Assembly: GCF_900114005.1 (NCBI RefSeq)
Contig: NZ_FORM01000004.1
Coordinates: 186,001 to 250,000, forward strand
Reading direction: 5' to 3'
DNA length: 64,000 nt
From: Olleya namhaensis
Lineage (GTDB): Bacteria > Bacteroidota > Bacteroidia > Flavobacteriales > Flavobacteriaceae
Below, piece after piece: positions 62,365 through 64,000 of this stretch; positions within the stretch are counted from its first letter, which is position 1, and each line of letters opens with the position of its first letter. Made by a program: the position numbers and the translations under genes. The notes beneath the pieces were generated by a model, which saw only the letters and a list, made by a program, of their open reading frames with translations, was not told the origin of the DNA and did not search any database.

Positions 62365-62389
62365 TTTATTTAAATTTAGTCTAAATAAA
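62365..62389. promoter_or_regulatory. Palindromic operator at the DUF4856 promoter (copy B)
   Basis: TTTATTTA (62365-62372) and TAAATAAA (62382-62389) flank a core palindrome ATTTAGTCTAAAT (62374-62386), as in copy A at 53190-53214. The following CTTG is the -33 box, as in copy A. The matching element and matching placement make chance unlikely. Confidence 0.72.
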
Positions 62390-62421
62390 CTTGCGTAAAT
62401 TAGTTTTGGTTTTTAAATTTG
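62390..62421 (+). promoter_or_regulatory. Promoter of the DUF4856/imelysin locus
   Basis: CTTG (TTG 62391-62393), 20 nt, TAAATTTG at 62414-62421. ATG at 62484, leader of about 55-60 nt. Confidence 0.8.
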
Positions 62422-62428
62422 CATCAAA

Positions 62429-62460
62429 ATTACAAATCTATTTGTAATTAGTCTAAATAA
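62429..62460. promoter_or_regulatory. Second palindromic block downstream of the DUF4856 promoter
   Basis: ATTACAAAT-CT-ATTTGTAAT (62429-62448) is a perfect 9-bp inverted repeat. It runs into TTAGTCTAAATAA (62448-62460), another copy of the operator's right half. A shorter relative, ACAAATCTAAATA, lies before the TonB receptor (53260-53272). It could be an accessory repressor site. Confidence 0.55.
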
Positions 62461-62483
62461 CAATAAGAACAAAAATACAAAAC

Positions 62484-63692
62484 ATGAAAAAATTTGCATT
62501 CGGATTAGCAGCATTAGCCACATTAGCTTTAACCTCTTGCTCAAGTGATGATGATGGTGGAAGTACAGTAATAATAGATAGCGTTACAGCTCCAGATACT
62601 TATGTATTTGAAAGAGACGCAGCAAGTACTGTTAGTTTTGGAGGACAAACAACACGTATACAAATGGCTCAAGAAATTGTGTCTGGTTTGGTTAATACTA
62701 GTAATACAGAATTAGTTTTGGATAATATGTTTGCACATGTAGCTGATGCTAACGATTTTACTGATGCAGATCTTAATGCTTCAGATAAAAGCGTTAGAAG
62801 TAAAGTAGCAGCATCAACAGATTATTTTGCAGCTAATACAACAGATGCAAATACAATCAAATCAACAATGGATGGTTATATCCAATCTCAGGTAAATGAT
62901 GTATTTCCAAATTGGGCAACAACTGCAACATCAGGTGTAGCAGGTCAAATACAACAAGCAGGTGGTGGATCTATCCGTTACGTTAACGCAAAAGGTTTAG
63001 AGTATAACCAAGCATTTGCTAAAAGTTTAATTGGCGCTTTAATGGTAGACCAAATTTTAAACAACTATTTAAGTACAGCAGTTTTAGATGCAGGAGATAA
63101 TGTTGCAAATAACGATGCTGATGTTTTAGATGGTACCAATAGTTATACAACAATGGAACACAAGTGGGATGAAGCTTATGGTTACTTATATGGTAACGAA
63201 GACAACCCAGCTGTACCAGTATACGAAGCAGATAAGTTTTTAAGCGAGTATGTTGCTAAAGTAGACGGAGATTCAGATTTTTCTGGAATTGCAATGGATA
63301 TTTACAAAGCATTTAAATTAGGTCGTGCTGCAATTGTTGCTAAAAACTATGACGTACGTGATGCACAAGCTGAAATTATTAAAGCTAAAATTTCTGAAGT
63401 AATTGCAGTAAGAGGTATCTACTACTTACAACAAGGTAAAGCTAATTTAGGTACAGATATGGCATCAGCTTTTCATGCTTTATCAGAAGCTTATGGGTTT
63501 ATCTATAGCTTACAGTTTACAAGAAAGCCAGGTACAACACAACCTTACTTAACAAAAACAGAAGTAGAAGCACTTACAAGTCAGTTAATGACAGGAAATG
63601 GTTTCTGGGATGTTACACCAGCAACATTAGATGCTATTTCTGATACAATTTCTGCAGAGTTTGACTTTACAACAGTTCAAGCAGGAAGTTAA
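62484..63692 (+). CDS. DUF4856 lipoprotein, probably surface-exposed and iron-regulated
   Basis: 402-residue lipoprotein. The signal peptide 'MKKFAFGLAALATLALTSC' ends in a lipobox, followed at once by 'SSDDDGGS', an acidic stretch like the lipoprotein export signal of Flavobacteriaceae, so surface display is likely. The body has 'YVFERDAASTVSFGGQTTRI', 'MEHKWDEAYGYLYGNED' and 'YKAFKLGRAAIVAKNYDVRD', typical of DUF4856, which resembles imelysin (M75) proteins. It precedes an imelysin-family gene. Function is unknown; iron uptake is inferred from the operator and its neighbours. Confidence 0.87.
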   Translation: MKKFAFGLAALATLALTSCSSDDDGGSTVIIDSVTAPDTYVFERDAASTVSFGGQTTRIQMAQEIVSGLVNTSNTELVLDNMFAHVADANDFTDADLNASDKSVRSKVAASTDYFAANTTDANTIKSTMDGYIQSQVNDVFPNWATTATSGVAGQIQQAGGGSIRYVNAKGLEYNQAFAKSLIGALMVDQILNNYLSTAVLDAGDNVANNDADVLDGTNSYTTMEHKWDEAYGYLYGNEDNPAVPVYEADKFLSEYVAKVDGDSDFSGIAMDIYKAFKLGRAAIVAKNYDVRDAQAEIIKAKISEVIAVRGIYYLQQGKANLGTDMASAFHALSEAYGFIYSLQFTRKPGTTQPYLTKTEVEALTSQLMTGNGFWDVTPATLDAISDTISAEFDFTTVQAGS

Positions 63693-63709
63693 TAATTAAC
63701 ATATATTTA

Positions 63710-63752
63710 AATAGAAGACGTTGTGCATTAAACGTCTTCTATTGTTATTTTT
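63710..63752 (+). terminator. Intrinsic terminator after the DUF4856 gene
   Basis: Perfect 13-nt arms 63710-63722 and 63731-63743, 8-nt loop, then GTTATTTTT. Its 3' side overlaps the next promoter. Confidence 0.85.
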
Positions 63753-63753
63753 G
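63721..63753 (+). promoter_or_regulatory. Candidate promoter of the imelysin-family gene
   Basis: TTG 63721-63723, 22 nt, TATTTTTG 63746-63753. The spacing is a little long. ATG at 63779. Confidence 0.5.
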
Positions 63754-63778
63754 CACATTGAAAAGAAAATTGATAATT

Positions 63779-64000
63779 ATGAAAAAGTTAGTTTACATTT
63801 TTACATTAATGTTAGTCGTAGTGGCTTGTACAGAATCTGATGATACAGGTAGTGGTACAAGTAACTCTGATGACTATAATAGGGTTGCAATGCAAACCAA
63901 TTTAGCAGATAATATAATTATTCCAAGACTTCAAGACTTAAAATCAAGTTTAGAAACCTTGACTACTGTTGGTACTACTTTTACAGCTGCACCAGATCAG
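63779..64000 (+). CDS. Imelysin-family (M75-like) lipoprotein, 3' truncated by window edge
   Basis: First 74 residues only. The signal peptide 'MKKLVYIFTLMLVVVAC' ends in a lipobox, followed by 'TESDDTGSGTSNSDD', an acidic stretch compatible with surface export. Then 'YNRVAMQTNLADNIIIPRLQ' matches the start of imelysin-like (insulin-cleaving/iron-regulated protein A) domains, in which A-D-N-I-I-I-P is characteristic. These bacterial proteins are iron-associated. It continues past base 64000. Confidence 0.82.
   Translation, partial: MKKLVYIFTLMLVVVACTESDDTGSGTSNSDDYNRVAMQTNLADNIIIPRLQDLKSSLETLTTVGTTFTAAPDQ

Overview
The window is AT-rich chromosomal DNA from a bacterium of the phylum Bacteroidota, almost certainly family Flavobacteriaceae. 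This rests on the promoters (a TTG-type -33 box about 19-20 nt before TAnnTTTG), the near absence of Shine-Dalgarno sequences, and lineage-typical genes: a PorV-like outer-membrane protein, a DUF3276/PUR protein, a long NusB, a cyclophilin-FKBP fusion and a YfiT-like DinB protein. The genus cannot be fixed from sequence reading alone.

Positions 1-31702 form one very large surface-polysaccharide locus, read entirely on the + strand. It opens with the 3' end of a Wzc-type tyrosine kinase. A Wzm/Wzt ABC exporter follows, with a UDP-GlcNAc 2-epimerase gene (wecB) set between its two genes. About sixteen glycosyltransferase candidates come next, interrupted by a complete sialic-acid module: neuA, neuB and neuC, plus acyltransferases, a deacetylase and a GNAT protein. 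The locus closes with a Wzy/WaaL-type ligase-polymerase and a polyprenyl-phosphate sugar-phosphate transferase that would start chain synthesis. No flippase is visible, so export is probably by Wzm/Wzt, whose ATPase carries the C-terminal domain that usually reads the glycan end.

Positions 31716-52897 are core housekeeping and envelope genes: DUF4105 and PorV-like proteins, pssA, a TerC-like protein, an SPFH protein with a small ribbon-helix-helix regulator of 58 residues, lptB, an AhpD-like protein, tatC, kdsD, recQ, a cyclophilin-FKBP protein, YfiT, OsmC, CsaA, a BASS transporter, a PlsC-like acyltransferase, a PUR protein, an MsbA-like exporter, a leucine-type dehydrogenase, nusB, a DUF1573 lipoprotein and yajC. 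Many 3' ends share bidirectional hairpin terminators.

Positions 52898-64000 contain a TonB-dependent siderophore receptor, tRNA-Tyr(GTA), a small SET-domain protein, an MRJP-like lipoprotein, pepT, pyrD, a LysE-type exporter, HMG-CoA lyase, a DUF4856 lipoprotein and the start of an imelysin-family lipoprotein. The TonB receptor and the DUF4856/imelysin pair carry nearly the same palindromic operator placed identically against the -33 box. I infer that they share one metal-responsive (probably iron) regulon, and this is the most interesting regulatory signal in the window. A related palindrome lies in the leader of the DUF1573-yajC operon, and a separate perfect palindrome sits inside the tRNA-Tyr promoter.
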